NCBI GenBank assembly: GCA_050084515.1 | Contig: CM114271.1 | Coordinates: 7,564,001-7,628,000 of the forward strand | Source: Blasia pusilla | Lineage: Eukaryota > Marchantiophyta > Marchantiopsida > Blasiales | Reading direction: 5' to 3' | DNA: 64,000 nt | Part shown: positions 33,577-44,189 of the stretch, piece by piece | Position numbering within the stretch: position 1 is the stretch's first letter | Layout: every line of letters starts with the position of its first letter | Notes under the pieces: generated by a model | Seen by the model: only the letters and a program-made list of their open reading frames with translations | What the model was told of the DNA's origin: nothing | Database searches by the model: none | Position numbers and translations under genes: made by a program

Positions 33577-34080
33577 AATTCCCTATTGGAAGAAATTGAG
33601 GATAGTGGACTAGGCATACGGGTGGGCAAACAACTCTGTTGTTGCCCTCATGTTTGGTGATGACTTTGGTGGCCTCGAGGAAACAGGAGAGAAACTCCAA
33701 GAGATGATCTCCCTGACCAAAATCTGGTGTGACATGTGGGGCATGGAGGCAAATGTAGTGAAGTGCGGTGTGATGATTTTCAATGGCAAGGAGGAGGACC
33801 AAGACCAACAGTGGTATTGGGGCAAACAAGAGATCCCTCGTGTGGCTACATACACCTATATGGGCATAGAATTCTCGAAAGATTGTATGTGGGATGCACA
33901 CATTAAGAAGACTACTGAGAAAGGCCACAAGAAGGTGAACGGTATGTCCAAATTCCTACATTGTCGGGATATCACATCAGAAGTAAAGCGCTCTCTCATT
34001 TTGCATACCATTCATCCTCGACTCCCCTGCTATCCTAAAATATGGGGCAGCAATGTCAAGGGATACCAACACCATAACCA
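33577..34080 (+). pseudogene. LINE reverse transcriptase, C-terminal part
   Basis: The catalytic box reads MFGDDFGGLEETGEKLQ, with the aspartates near 33656-33664 (A in the usual FADD is G). It is followed by WGMEANVVKCGVMIFNGK, TYTYMGIEFSKDCMWDAHIK and ITSEVKRSLILHTIHPRLPC, as in the thumb region of such LINEs. A frame change separates SLLEEIEDSGLGIRV from the DD box. The sequence decays near 34060 and meets a CT repeat at 34107. Confidence 0.8.
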
Positions 34081-34106
34081 AAGCTTGCCAAACAAAGGAA
34101 TAGGCT

Positions 34107-34132
34107 TCTCTCTCTCTCTCTCTCTCTCTCTC
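34107..34132. repeat. short (CT)n microsatellite
   Basis: An uninterrupted CT run of 26 bp at the 3' limit of recognisable LINE sequence. Confidence 0.9.
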
Positions 34133-34133
34133 T

Positions 34134-35160
34134 TCATGTGAAATTGAAGGCGTTTGGGGTTTGATGTCAACCTCATTCATGAATTTGTAATATTGAGACG
34201 CGTCTTTGAGAGAGAGTTGGTGTGAGATCACAAACATTACCTCTTGTGTGGAACCCTTGGAGGATACATTCCCCAACAAGTGACATTGCCAAGGTTGAAA
34301 TGGCAAGAGAGGATCCAAGGTGATGGAGACAATGTTCTATTCAAGGACTCCCCTAGCCCTCTATTTGGAGTTCCTAAAGAGGTGATCAACAACGCTCCAT
34401 GGGAAAACCTGGGGAGAGAACCTAAAATCAGCACCGGACCCAAAGTTCCAAAAAGACCCTATCCAAGAATCGGGGTGGCGGTGATCGGGATGAAAAATGT
34501 GAACATGCGTTAAGTTGCGGACGGCATACAGCTTCAGAAAAATCAAATCTTGGATACTACATAACATCATGCGTAAAACTCACTCCAAAATCAAAAGGTT
34601 CAAGAGATTATGCAAGCTTCCAAGCTCCGTGTGAGAACTACCTTGATGCGCATCTAAGGAGCCGCAAATGTGACTGGATTCCATATCCATATATAATTCA
34701 TTCCGTCGTATTGGATGAAAGATCGAGAAAAGAAAAATGGAGCAAGATGAGAAAGCATTCTTTCTTAGAACTATACTTGAGTGGATACCATAACCAGTTG
34801 AAAAAGCGTGGGCAAATGCTCATGACCACTACAATATATTTTACCTCTCTCTAACCAACCAACTAGTGCAATCAACCAGCTACACTGCTCCTCAAATGTA
34901 AGAAAATCACTCGTTGGGACTGTTTTCTCCGTCTCCAATTCTTGAGGGGGCAACATCATCAACAAATCCTTATAATTTCTACTGGCTCGGCCACACAAGC
35001 CAGCAATGGATTGGAGTATGAAGGCTCGGAATTGGTGATTTCCTGAGAAAAACATGAGAGGGTAGATGGTGGAAGTAATCGGGGTGGCGAAAGTGATGGT
35101 GAAAAGCCATACTTTACTATATTGGAGAGCAATGAAAAGCCAGATTGGCCTCTCTCTTCT
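34134..35160 (-). pseudogene. decayed coding-like DNA, possibly a membrane protein
   Basis: Minus-strand frames at 35244-34771 read KVWLFTITFATPITSTIYPL and FRAFILQSIAGLCGRASRNY, hydrophobic stretches that could be membrane helices of an MFS-type protein. The resemblance to the N..GR..WG..SD signature of MFS C-terminal halves is weak. The plus-strand frame at 34244-34513 (PQQVTLPRLKWQERIQGDGD) is also protein-like but unrecognised. I cannot assign a family. The stretch lies inside CACTA element 2, so a captured host fragment is possible. Confidence 0.25.
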
Positions 35161-35165
35161 GGGGA

Positions 35166-35202
<37 letters not shown>

Positions 35203-35211
35203 GAAGAGAGT

Positions 35212-35247
<36 letters not shown>

Positions 35248-35270
35248 CTCTCAAGAACTCTCTCTCAAGC

Positions 35271-35365
<95 letters not shown>
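35166..35365. repeat. interrupted (CT)n microsatellite
   Basis: CT runs with short interruptions at 35166-35273, then a pure run to 35365. It lies next to the left edge of G1 copy B. Confidence 0.95.
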
Positions 35366-35367
<2 letters not shown>

Positions 35368-35369
35368 CA

Positions 35370-35925
35370 ACAAACATCATTGTCACCAAAGACACACACA
35401 ATCCCATGTTAACTCATGGCATCCAAAAAACGAGACAAGAAGTACCAAAATATCTCTGATAAATCAAGATCCAATCTCTCTCAACACCATAGCTCTTAAA
35501 TGTGTGCACTCTCACATGTCTCTCTCAATGCCTATGTTCCCAAGTCACCTCCTTGGCTCTTGACTTGATGTAGGAGGTCAAGGGCCACTTAACAAAAATA
35601 GAAAGTCAACCATAGTCAAAATGGTACTAACCTAAAATAGTAAACTCCTCAATATGGCTCCAAATGAGCCGAAACGAAGGGGAAACCTGCTCTCTCAGGT
35701 TTCTTGGGGCCTCAATAGGTCATCCTCAACCTCCTAGGTCTATTCTCCACTACTCGCAAAGGCGGTCTCCTAGATCTCACCAATCTATCCTAAAAGACGT
35801 GATAAGTGTCGTGCGCATACACATCGCTACACAACATACATCGCTATCACCGAACACACACACACAAACACACACAATCCCATGCTAACTCATGCCATCC
35901 AAACAAGACAAGAAGTACCAAATAT
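35370..35925 (-). repeat. G1 copy B 3' end: partial LTR between duplicated internal sequence
   Basis: The stretch 35455-35804 aligns with the G1 LTR (for example AATCAAGATCCAATCTCTCT and AAGTCACCTCCTTGGCTCTT) with an internal deletion; its outer start reads TATCACG where the other copies have TGTCA(C/T)G. On either side, 35383-35452 and 35843-35925 are copies of one another (CACACACAATCCCATG, CAAGAAGTACCAAA). No polypurine tract is visible next to the LTR. Confidence 0.6.
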
Positions 35926-37700
35926 CTCCAATCGCCCTCCTAGTTGGTGTTTAGGTCCCTCTAACTCTAGATAGCCATCTATCCCTACCAACCATGACGT
36001 ACATCTCTTGGACGCTAAGAGCAAGAAGGCTGGGTGCTCATGGGGCCCCATCATTAGTCGCCTTCTTGTCATCCATGTTAGACATACAAGTCGAAATGTA
36101 GAACTACCTACTCTATGTACATCAAGGACACATCCATCATCCCTCACGAACCCTAGTGAGAGGTGGCGTCAAGCATGCCGTATGCCATCCTCTTGAATAT
36201 CCATCATAGACTAGCATAGTGGCTGTAACACGGGCATAACCACACAACATATATCGCAAGCATACAAGAACTACAGCTAAGCTCGGATCAACTGTATAGT
36301 CAATGTTTCGAAGGTGACATAGTGCACAGTTACGCACATGGTCCTTCCAAACCATACCATCCCGTCCCTCCAAGCAGAGAACACCTAATGGCAAAACCTC
36401 ACGCACTCTCAAGATGGTGCGCCCTGCAATCACATCCAACGTTGTGGATGTCGTCTGCTCCAAGTAGACATAGTTTCCCTGATGAATACTCCGAATAGTA
36501 GGTCGATAACCACACCCCGAGTAGTCGCATACCTCAATGTATCCCGATGTTGCGCAATCGCCAAGTTCTCAAATGCCATGGGCATCAACCTCCGAAACAA
36601 TTCTGCCTTCTAAGAACATGCTCGCATCCATACATCAGGGTCATCAAGGTTCAACACCTCAACAACATCTTGATGAATGGCTGCAGGTAAATTAGGCTCT
36701 CGGCCATACAAAAGCAAGTACTGTCAGAAAGACGCTAAGGATGCCTGCCTGTTGAATCTGTATCCCATCGCCAATCATGGCAACTGGAGGTCCCAATCTC
36801 CTAGGTGACCTTTCTCCAAGCCATACTTATGTAGTCCTCTCTTCTTTGTCTACACAACCCACTCCGCTAGTCCATTTTCCTCACGATGATCTCGTAAAGT
36901 AGTGTGGTGGTCGATCAGTGCCTTATCACACAAGCCCTAAAACTCCCCGCGGACCTCTATACCGTGGTCTGTCAACACCTCAATTGGTGTGTCGTAATGA
37001 CTCAACATTGAATCTAGGAAGGCATATCCTACTCCCTCACTCGCTTTGTCAGGAAATGCAACCAACTCTATCCACTTCGAGAAGTGCTCGACCATCACCA
37101 ACACATAACAACTATGGCGCTTTGTCAAAGGCAAAGATCCTGCAAAATCCAAACTCCATCTATGACCTAAACCCATGATCGGAAGTGGATGCAACTGTGG
37201 ATTTGGAGCATTGAATGATGCTCAAACTCGATCACACACCATGTATCTGGCAACAAACTACTCAACGTCAGTCTGCATACCTCGCCACCGATATTGAATC
37301 TGGAGCAAGCTTTACGTCCGCTTCACTCCAAAATTACCCAACTCCTCGTAGGCATGACACACCAAACGTGCTCTCTGCAAAGGATGAGGCACTACATGCA
37401 CTCTATCATCCTCCCACACTCGCAACAAATGTGTCCCCTCCCACTAGAACCGTCTGGCTCGCCGTAGGATCCAATCCCGCTCTCTAGCACCCATTGTGCT
37501 CGCGATGCTGCCAGTACGCAAATACTCCAAGACCACTCCATCTTCGTGAATGTCTTGGCCACCTCTTGTCTCCACACCGGCCTCTGGATCTAAGGACTCT
37601 CCATCTGATTTGGCCATCGAAGTCTTAGAAATCTGGCTCTCCATAGCCAACAAACCCAAATAGGCTGACGCATGCCATACTAGCACTAACTCCTCATCAC
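35890..37700 (-). pseudogene. G1 copy B integrase with PHD-finger-like C-terminus
   Basis: The zinc-binding part (about 37400-37220) is recognisable but has lost residues (HAYEELGNFGVKRT, ARYMVCDRV). The core at 37194-36937 reads GHRWSLDFAGSLPLTKRHSC, then MVEHFSKWIELVAFPDKASE and DTPIEVLTDHGIEVRGEF; the two Asp of the catalytic triad are present. Beyond the core (36463-36130) lies ATMLVYDGYSRGWHTACLTP followed by PLTRVREG, a TGA, then WMCP and a Cys. This matches the PHD pattern MLLCDGCxRGWHxxCLxPPLxxVPxGxWxCPxC with both central Cys replaced by Tyr. PHD fingers read histone tails. Stops are frequent. Confidence 0.65.
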
Positions 37701-38327
37701 TATCACCATGCCAACGAACTCATATCACACTTGCTGACTCGAGCATGGGTTACAGCTCAAACCATGTGCATCCTGGTTGAGCGTTCTAGGTCTATACACC
37801 ACCTAGAAGTCCTGCAACAAAAGAGCCCACCTTGCAAGCTTCCCTGTAAGATTATCGGACTCCTTCAACCACTTAAGTGGCTAATGATCAATAATGATGG
37901 TAAAGAGATTGCCGAATAGATAACTTCTGAAATGTGGGACACGCCACACTACAGCCAAGCACTCACGCTCATACGAGCTATACTTTGCCTCTGCTATGTT
38001 GTTCGAGCCACTAGCTTAAGCCACCACAAACTCTCTACCATCATCGTCATGCTGGGTGAGCACAGCTCCAAGCCCCAACATGCTCCAATTGATATGCAAG
38101 TGGAAAGGACACCCCCTGATCAGTCTCCTCAATATAGGCGCAAACCCAAATTTATCCTTGAGCATTTGAAATGCTCTCTCATGCTCATTCCCCTAGTTCC
38201 ACTCTTGATCCACCTTGATCAGCAAGGTTAGCAGCTTCACAATCGAACTAAACCCCTTGACGTACCATCGATAGAAGTTCGCCAATCCCATAAATGCATA
38301 AACTCGACTCACACCTCTAGGGCATGG
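37701..38327 (-). pseudogene. G1 copy B RT C-terminus and RNase H
   Basis: In one mostly open minus frame: VSRVYAFMGLANFYRWYVKG followed by FSSIVKLLTLL (RT thumb), then ERAFQMLKDKFGFAPIL, GLGAVLTQHDDDGREFVVA, YSSYERECLAVVWRVPHFRS and IIIDH, then LKWL, which are gypsy RNase H motifs. Its N-terminal side is cut at 38327 by the start of the G2 LTR. The RT palm with the catalytic DD is absent. Confidence 0.75.
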
Positions 38328-40050
38328 TGTCGCGACCCTCATGACCAAACAAGTGCCAAGCGGAACATCGGAACATTAGCGGGCTCACGCTAAGATGGTT
38401 TGCGCGTTGGAGTTGTCTCAAAGAGGAGACAAGAGACGAGACGCGAGCGAGGAGTTGCGTTTCAGGTGTTATGGTCGCGACTGAAAAACCTGGACCAAAT
38501 GCGGAATGAGACTTGAAAGAAGTCGAGTCTAGGAAGTGGGTTGCCAAAGGGAAGATCTGGATTTGGAACGCCACTAGCGTTTGAGAGTTTCCGACTATAT
38601 TTATGGCCATAACTTTTAGTGCCGAGATGCATTTGGAGTAAATAAGGGTGCATTAGAAAGCTTATGGAGATTCAGTCCAAACGCACTAAAGATCGTTGCA
38701 AACGCATAAGCAGAGGACAAGATACAACCCGAAAACAACTGTAAGTGGAGTCGGGTTGAGGGCCACAATGAAGGGCCCGACCCTCTTTTCCCAAAGGGAA
38801 GGGGTTATTGGAGAATCCCAGAAGTACTAGTAAGAGGGAAGGTCTCCGAGAGTGCTTGGAACCCAAACCCCACTTTGGGCGCCGCGGGGCCAGTGGGCCC
38901 AAACTCAGGGGAAAGGACGGAGTCGAGCCAGACATTGGACTTGTTGAAGGTGTTGGTGGAGCAGATGTCCCAGCAAAGCAAGCGGATTGCAGAGTTAGAG
39001 GCCACTCGAAACCCGGGTGTGGGCAAAAAGCTCTGCAAGACGAACCTACCCACGCCATTCACGGGAGTGGGACGCTCGCGGAAAGTGAATGATTTCCTTA
39101 CGGAACTGGAACTGTACTTCGAGGCGCAGAGGGCTGTTGAGCAGGACAAGGTGACGGTAGCCGTTACTTTCCTGAAGGATCATGCTCTACAATGGTGGAC
39201 AACTGAATGAGAGGAATATCTGGGCGGCGAGTCACCTCTGAGTTGGGAGGAGTTCAAGGAGCTGATTGGGGATTGGTTCAATCCGAAGTACCAAGGGTTG
39301 CGCGACACGGTGGAATGCGTTCGGATGCGGCAGAGTGGGTCCTTAAGCGCGTGTGTGAGGGAGTTTAGTGCAAAACTGACTTCAAGTCCAAAGATGGATG
39401 AGCACGCGAAGAAGGCTATCTTCATTAGCGGACTCAAGCCGAGCGCTGAAAAGACCCTGTACCGAATGCCGACGTTGCCAGAGACCTGCGCGGATCTTCT
39501 GAAGCTAGCGGAGCGGATTGGGGACGATGAGGTCCAAACCCAGAAACCCTTCGAGCCAAAAGGTTTTTCGAAGAAGTCTAAAAATAAGGAGACGTTCAAA
39601 AGAGGCTGGAGTGGGGGTCAGCACGAACCAGGAGAGTCGTCTACCCCGGCAGCAAAACGAGTGGAACTTCATGCAAAACCGAAAGGAGGACAACACTCAA
39701 AGCCAGGGAACGGCAAGGTCGTATGCTACAATTGTGGCGAACCGAGGCACCTGTCGAAAGGGTGTTCGAAACCGAAGGTTAGTAAAGGGAGTATGATTGC
39801 GTTTGGTGCTAAGCATCTGTTGGCGGGCGATCTCGAGACGTCCCTTCAAGTCACCAAGAGGACGCACAATTTGGTGTACCTAAGATCCAAGATTGCTGAT
39901 CGCGATGTGTTGTTGCTCGTGGAAACAGGTGCTTCGCACTCCTTCCTAAGCCCGAGAATCGTGAAGGAATTCGGGCTGTCTACCTCTAAGGCGGACGAGC
40001 CCATTCGAGTGGGATTTGCAGGAGGCAAGGAATCAGAAGTCTCATCGGAC
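38328..40050 (+). mobile_element. G2 gypsy fragment inserted in G1 copy B
   Basis: It begins TGTCGCGACCCTCATGACC at 38328, the start of the G2 LTR. About 560 bp of LTR matches the complements of 49278-50273 and 59804-60803, then near 38889 it switches abruptly to gag; the rest of the LTR, the primer site and the leader are missing. Gag-protease runs to about 40050, where G1 sequence resumes. There is no 3' LTR and no matching target duplication (CATGG precedes it). Confidence 0.8.
38890..40050 (+). pseudogene. G2 gag and partial protease
   Basis: Gag reads SQTLDLLKVLVEQMSQQSKR, then LPTPFTGVGRSRKVNDFLTE, LELYFEAQRAVEQDKVTVAV and HALQWWTTE, a TGA at 39208, and then ELIGDWFNPKYQGLRD and FSAKLTSSPKMDEHAKKAIF with GLKP, the standard Retrotrans_gag block. 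The zinc knuckle is CYNCGEPRHLSKGC. The protease starts VLLLVETGASHSFLSPRIVK; the catalytic Asp is Glu (DTGAS expected), so it is inactive. Sequence ends after VGFAGGKESEVSS, early in the protease. Confidence 0.85.
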
Positions 40051-40299
40051 TTCTGATTTGGTCTTGGGTCATAGTACCCGGAACCATGCTCAATGTTGTG
40101 GCTACCATCTCCTAGCGTACGTGCAAAATATTCCAAGAAGTCCAAGGGTGTCTCTCCCGATCACCCTTGGTGTGTCGATCTCCTTGGGTCTTGCCCCCAG
40201 CCATTGCCTCGACCGTCTTCGTAGGCATGGGGCTCACCAATGCAACTGCTGTGATTTGTCACATCCTCAAACAACGCTGCTCAACTACTCCTAAGCTGA

Positions 40300-41310
40300 A
40301 AATCCATGTCAAGCAGTTCAGGTCAATTGCATGACCTAAGACATGACATCGTGATGCCTCTGATAGAGACGGTACAACCGTCACTCCTGTGGGGAATCCC
40401 ATTGCTCGCTCTCACTTATTGGCGTTGAACTCCACCAACCTCTTTACCTGGTCATCCCAAACCAAGCCAGGTCCAACCTCCTTGAATGCATAGGAAGCGG
40501 GAAAACTCACCAATGTGGGAAAGGCTTCCTGTGGCATGCCAATCCTGTTGATCACAGTCAACGGCGATTGATCATCTAGCCTCACTCCCTATGATCAATG
40601 GCCCGGATCCAATATAGAATCCATCAACAAATTGGATGGGTGCTCCACTCTTGCATATGCCCTCCGCAACACCTCGTGTGGTACCAAGTTGGTCCACCAA
40701 AGATGCGGGCGATGTGGTCGTGAACCCACACTCACCGCATCCAACAAAACTATCGGGCCAATCCATGCACGCACCTGATGTGCACTTGTCATCACACGGG
40801 ACCTTGAATCGCCCAAAATTGGTACATTCTCCATAATGTATGTTGGAGGATGAGATTAGTGCTCTTGCTAGTATCACAAGATCCGCATCATCTCCCAAAA
40901 CAACATGGACCGAGAGTGAGCTAATCCGCTACCTCGTCCAGCACTCGACAGGCCCTGATATGGCCAACCAACAATGATCAAGTCTATGGTCCCTACCCGC
41001 TCCAAGTCTTGCATCCCCAACAATGAAATGTCCCTTGGTAGGGAAGTCTAGTAACCCTGAATGGCGAATGCAGACAATAAGTCCAGAAAATGGAGGCATA
41101 ACTGCGCCACAAAGTGAAGCGCGCCTTGCAACATCATCAATCTCCACATACAGGTACTACTGCACGCGCACTCCAGCCTGCAAAACAAGAGCTAACCCAA
41201 TGTTGATCCCTCCAAAGAGATCCAACACCCGAATACCCTTCTCTGGGATGCACCACACAATCGGGTTGTTGTCCAAAGGGGCCATAGCAGCACTCCTGGC
41301 TACCTAGGAT
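40300..41310 (-). pseudogene. cytosine-5 DNA methyltransferase domain in G1 copy B (catalytic Cys lost)
   Basis: The same domain as at 110-1190. Motif I is better kept: IRVLDLFGGINIGLALVLQA, VLDLFGG at 41228-41208, like DNMT3 (RVLSLFDGIATG). Then YLYVEIDDVARRAS. Motif IV reads TIDLIIVGWPYQGLSSAGRG; the catalytic Cys is Tyr (codon 40960-40958). ENV lies at 40831-40823, VLLDAVSVGSRPHRPHLWWT then NL is motif VIII, and AMGFPTGVT then VLGHAIDLNCLTWIF is motif IX/X. Frameshifts and TAG codons interrupt it, two of them at the same places as in copy A. Confidence 0.85.
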
Positions 41311-41671
41311 TCTTCTGACCCGTCACACTCTGGTGCAAACGTCTCGCTCCACGCGGTCTGCACATGCTCAGTGGCTAAGCGTCAAAGCGTCAAAGCTCCT
41401 TAATCGAGCCCCAAAGCGGCACCTCTCCTCCACGGTCTGATGCGGCTACCATGACACTTCTCTCCATAGAAATGTCAGGAATGGGAGTATCCTCTGCATG
41501 GACATGTCCCTCAATCAAATCACTTGGCCAAGTGATGGCACTGCTAAATGCTGCTAAGGTCGCCACCTCTCCTCGCCGTCACTCAATCACTGCATCTGTG
41601 AATCGAGCGGGTAATGAGCTAAGGCGCCCATCACTTGACTATCATCCTGGTCCATAGGACGGTGGATCCTC

Positions 41672-42391
41672 CTAGTAATCCAGGGAAAACCCCATCGGAT
41701 AGAACACTGCACCACCAACCAAGACGTTGTAGGACTCTACATCAGTCACTATTGCCTTTGCTCGCACCACGGACTCATCTGTAGGATGTCCCGGGCAAAT
41801 CCTCACCATTACCTCATATCGGGTGATATACTGTGTGGTACTTGCTCCACCCAAGGATGTCTATATCTGGAATGGACAACGTTCCACATCGACTCTTGTC
41901 AAGCCCAATCCTCTTAATGACGCTTTCCCCAACATCAAGGGTTGCGTTGCTTAATCCAACAAGACGCGTTGCGGACTAAAAGCTCTACCTCCGAGTGTCA
42001 CCAATTGGAAGACCTCTCTTTGGTTATCCAGCAACACAACACCAAGAGAAGTCATGGCACGCTTTATCGCGGGTCTAGCGGGCATCTCCGCCATCCCTGC
42101 AGCCGCAGCCTGCCATGAATCTGACGTGGACGGCTGGAGCATCCGCTCGAAGGGCAGGTCCATAACCTCCTCTGCAATAACTTCTGAATGTGATGCAAGA
42201 ACTCCAACTCCAGGCTCACATAGCATAGCGGCCAGCCGAAACACCTTGGCGGGCGTACCTCCCAATGTCATAACATCGAAAGCAAAAAATAGTGGATCAC
42301 GGTATACCATTGTGGCCGCACCCAACATCGTACTCGACAGATGCTCCTCTTGAGCATTAGCAATAGGAGTCATCACACTCGTTTCTCCCAT
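41672..42391 (-). pseudogene. G1 copy B protease region
   Basis: Frame 42391-41951 matches the N-terminal part of the copy A protease region and ends RVLLD followed by TAA (41953-41951). Copy A reads LLDSGAQ there, so the stop falls inside the active-site triplet. Frame 41854-41672 (TRYEVMVRICPGHPTDESVV, ESYNVLVGGAVFYPMGFSLD) is the C-terminal part and lacks the TGA found in copy A. Confidence 0.7.
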
Positions 42392-42669
42392 TGCCCTCTA
42401 TGCTTGCACACCAATAACATCACCAACTCTCCAAGAACTCTGATCAGGACCCATCGATGGGGTCCTCATTGCCTCGGACAATGTGAAAGACTGAGGAAGC
42501 TTGGTTTGTTTCCTAGCTTCCCCTTGTTGTGGATCCAACTTTGTGACTGCTCCATGCGTCACAACTATGGCGGCCTCCATTTGACCAACCCCGCACATCT
42601 AACCAGGATCCTCCATATCTCTGGCTGCTCCATATGATGTCGATGCCACGGATTCGGCATCGTGTAACC

Positions 42670-43400
42670 TCAATGCCATAGTACCAATCTACTCCTGTAG
42701 CTGTTGTTTCTGAGCAGCCATCCCAGCCTCATGCCCGGTGTCTCCCTCGACGCGTCTAGGTGGTGGGACTCTACCTTCTCCACAAGCAACTCCACCACCT
42801 TTTCGCGAAACTCCAGGTCCTCGTCCCCCAACGGGACCACCTGGTGCACGATCTCTAGGCCCACCCAGACCGGCTACTTGCTCTGGTGCCCTCTCTGGCC
42901 CTCGGTCTGGACGTAACTCAGGGTATAAACTGAAACACATGGTGCATGTGTGACCATACCTCTAATAATAGTCACACTTATAACCTCCTGATGCAACACC
43001 ATCTCCTCCTTCATGCTGAGGCACATGTCCATGACCCTAATGAGTGCAATCACGCTGATGATGTGCTCCACCACATGACCAACAAGTAATCATAGGCAGC
43101 TATTGTTGAGTTGCATATGAAGGCGCAGGTCTCTATGGCACGGCCTCCCGATATCCTCCCTGAGCTTGTGGTGCCACAGTCGACCTATCTCGGAGTCCAC
43201 GTCGCTGCACAAGTGGTGTAGACAATCGTGACTGCTCTCGCCCAAAACCCATGGTGGCTATGCTCTCCTCCGCCATGTTGCGCTCAATGTTCTCAGTAGT
43301 CCTAAAAACATCTCTCAACGTAGGGGAGGTGTTCATAAGAAGCACCCCTCCCGCACTCGTGTCCGTAGGGTCTTATCTGCATTACGTACCATGATTGGAT
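42670..43400 (-). pseudogene. G1 copy B gag C-terminal part
   Basis: Broken frames correspond to the zinc-knuckle region of copy A (for example 43345-43133, with IERNMAEESIATMGF and RSTVAPQAQGGYREAVP). Several key Cys/His codons are changed or out of frame. Confidence 0.5.
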
Positions 43401-43403
43401 AGC

Positions 43404-44189
43404 CTAAGCCTCTCTCACCCCTTGAGTGACGTTGATCAATCCATGCAAGCGAGTGTAAGCCTCACGCAAACTCTCACCCGGGCACCTTTGGAAGTCCTGG
43501 ATGCTCCGCAACTTCTCTGTCCGTACCCCTTGGTAGATCGCCCTCAACTCAGCGAAGAACTCAACCACGGAGTTGAACGTGGGATGGACCCGACTAGATG
43601 GTGCAACAGCTCCACTACAAGTGATCCCTCCTAAAACATCCCTAGTGGAAGAGGAAGTAGCCTCTCTTGACTCCTCCTCCTCATCTGGGAACGGCTCCAT
43701 CCATGACACATAGTGAGGGTCATAGTAGAGTTGCCATGCCTCAATCTCCTAGGCATATCTGTGGGAGAACTCATGGTAATCGTCCATGGGTGCCCCTCCT
43801 AAATGCTCGAACATACCGTTCCATGCTGTAAACGGGTTGAACTCTCTAGAGTTCCTAGCCCGTTGTGAGTCACACCAACTCCTAACCTTCTCAATGAAGT
43901 CGTGTAGCTCTATAGTGCCTACAGCACCTGAAAACCTACGCGATCCTCTACCCTGGTCATCCATCTCGTATGCCCAACTGGTAGGACCACTCAATGTGTA
44001 TGGTGGATCACTAACACACTCCTCTACATGCTTCCCCTCGTCTGAAGACAACACAGAAAGAGATCGAGGTGGTCTCTCACGTGGAGACCATCGAAACCTC
44101 GCACCACTCCGGGTGAACCCTCCATAGCTACTCCTAGGTCCACTACCTCGCCTCTCAAAATCCTGAAAGGACGCTGTGATGACCCTCAT
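43404..44189 (-). pseudogene. G1 copy B gag capsid region
   Basis: Frame 44189-43749 begins MRVITASFQDFERRGSG, a likely gag start, and continues with VGTIELHDFIEKVRSWCDSQ and MFEHLGGAPMDDYHEF. Frame 43709-43404 has VVEFFAELRAIYQGVRTEKL and PGESLREAYTRLHGLINVTQ. A stop (TAG at about 43750) separates the two; the order matches copy A at 3203-3990. Confidence 0.7.

Larger units (their letters stand above)
19640..34100 (+). mobile_element. LINE (non-LTR retrotransposon) split by gypsy element G3
   Basis: An AP-type endonuclease domain and the start of a reverse transcriptase lie at 20083-22502. The same RT continues at 33164-34080 once the G3 element (22503-33163) and one target duplication are ignored. 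The order endonuclease then RT defines a LINE. Several stops break the frame. The 5' end is uncertain, and the 3' end is lost or abuts a CT repeat near 34107. No A-rich tail was seen. Confidence 0.88.
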
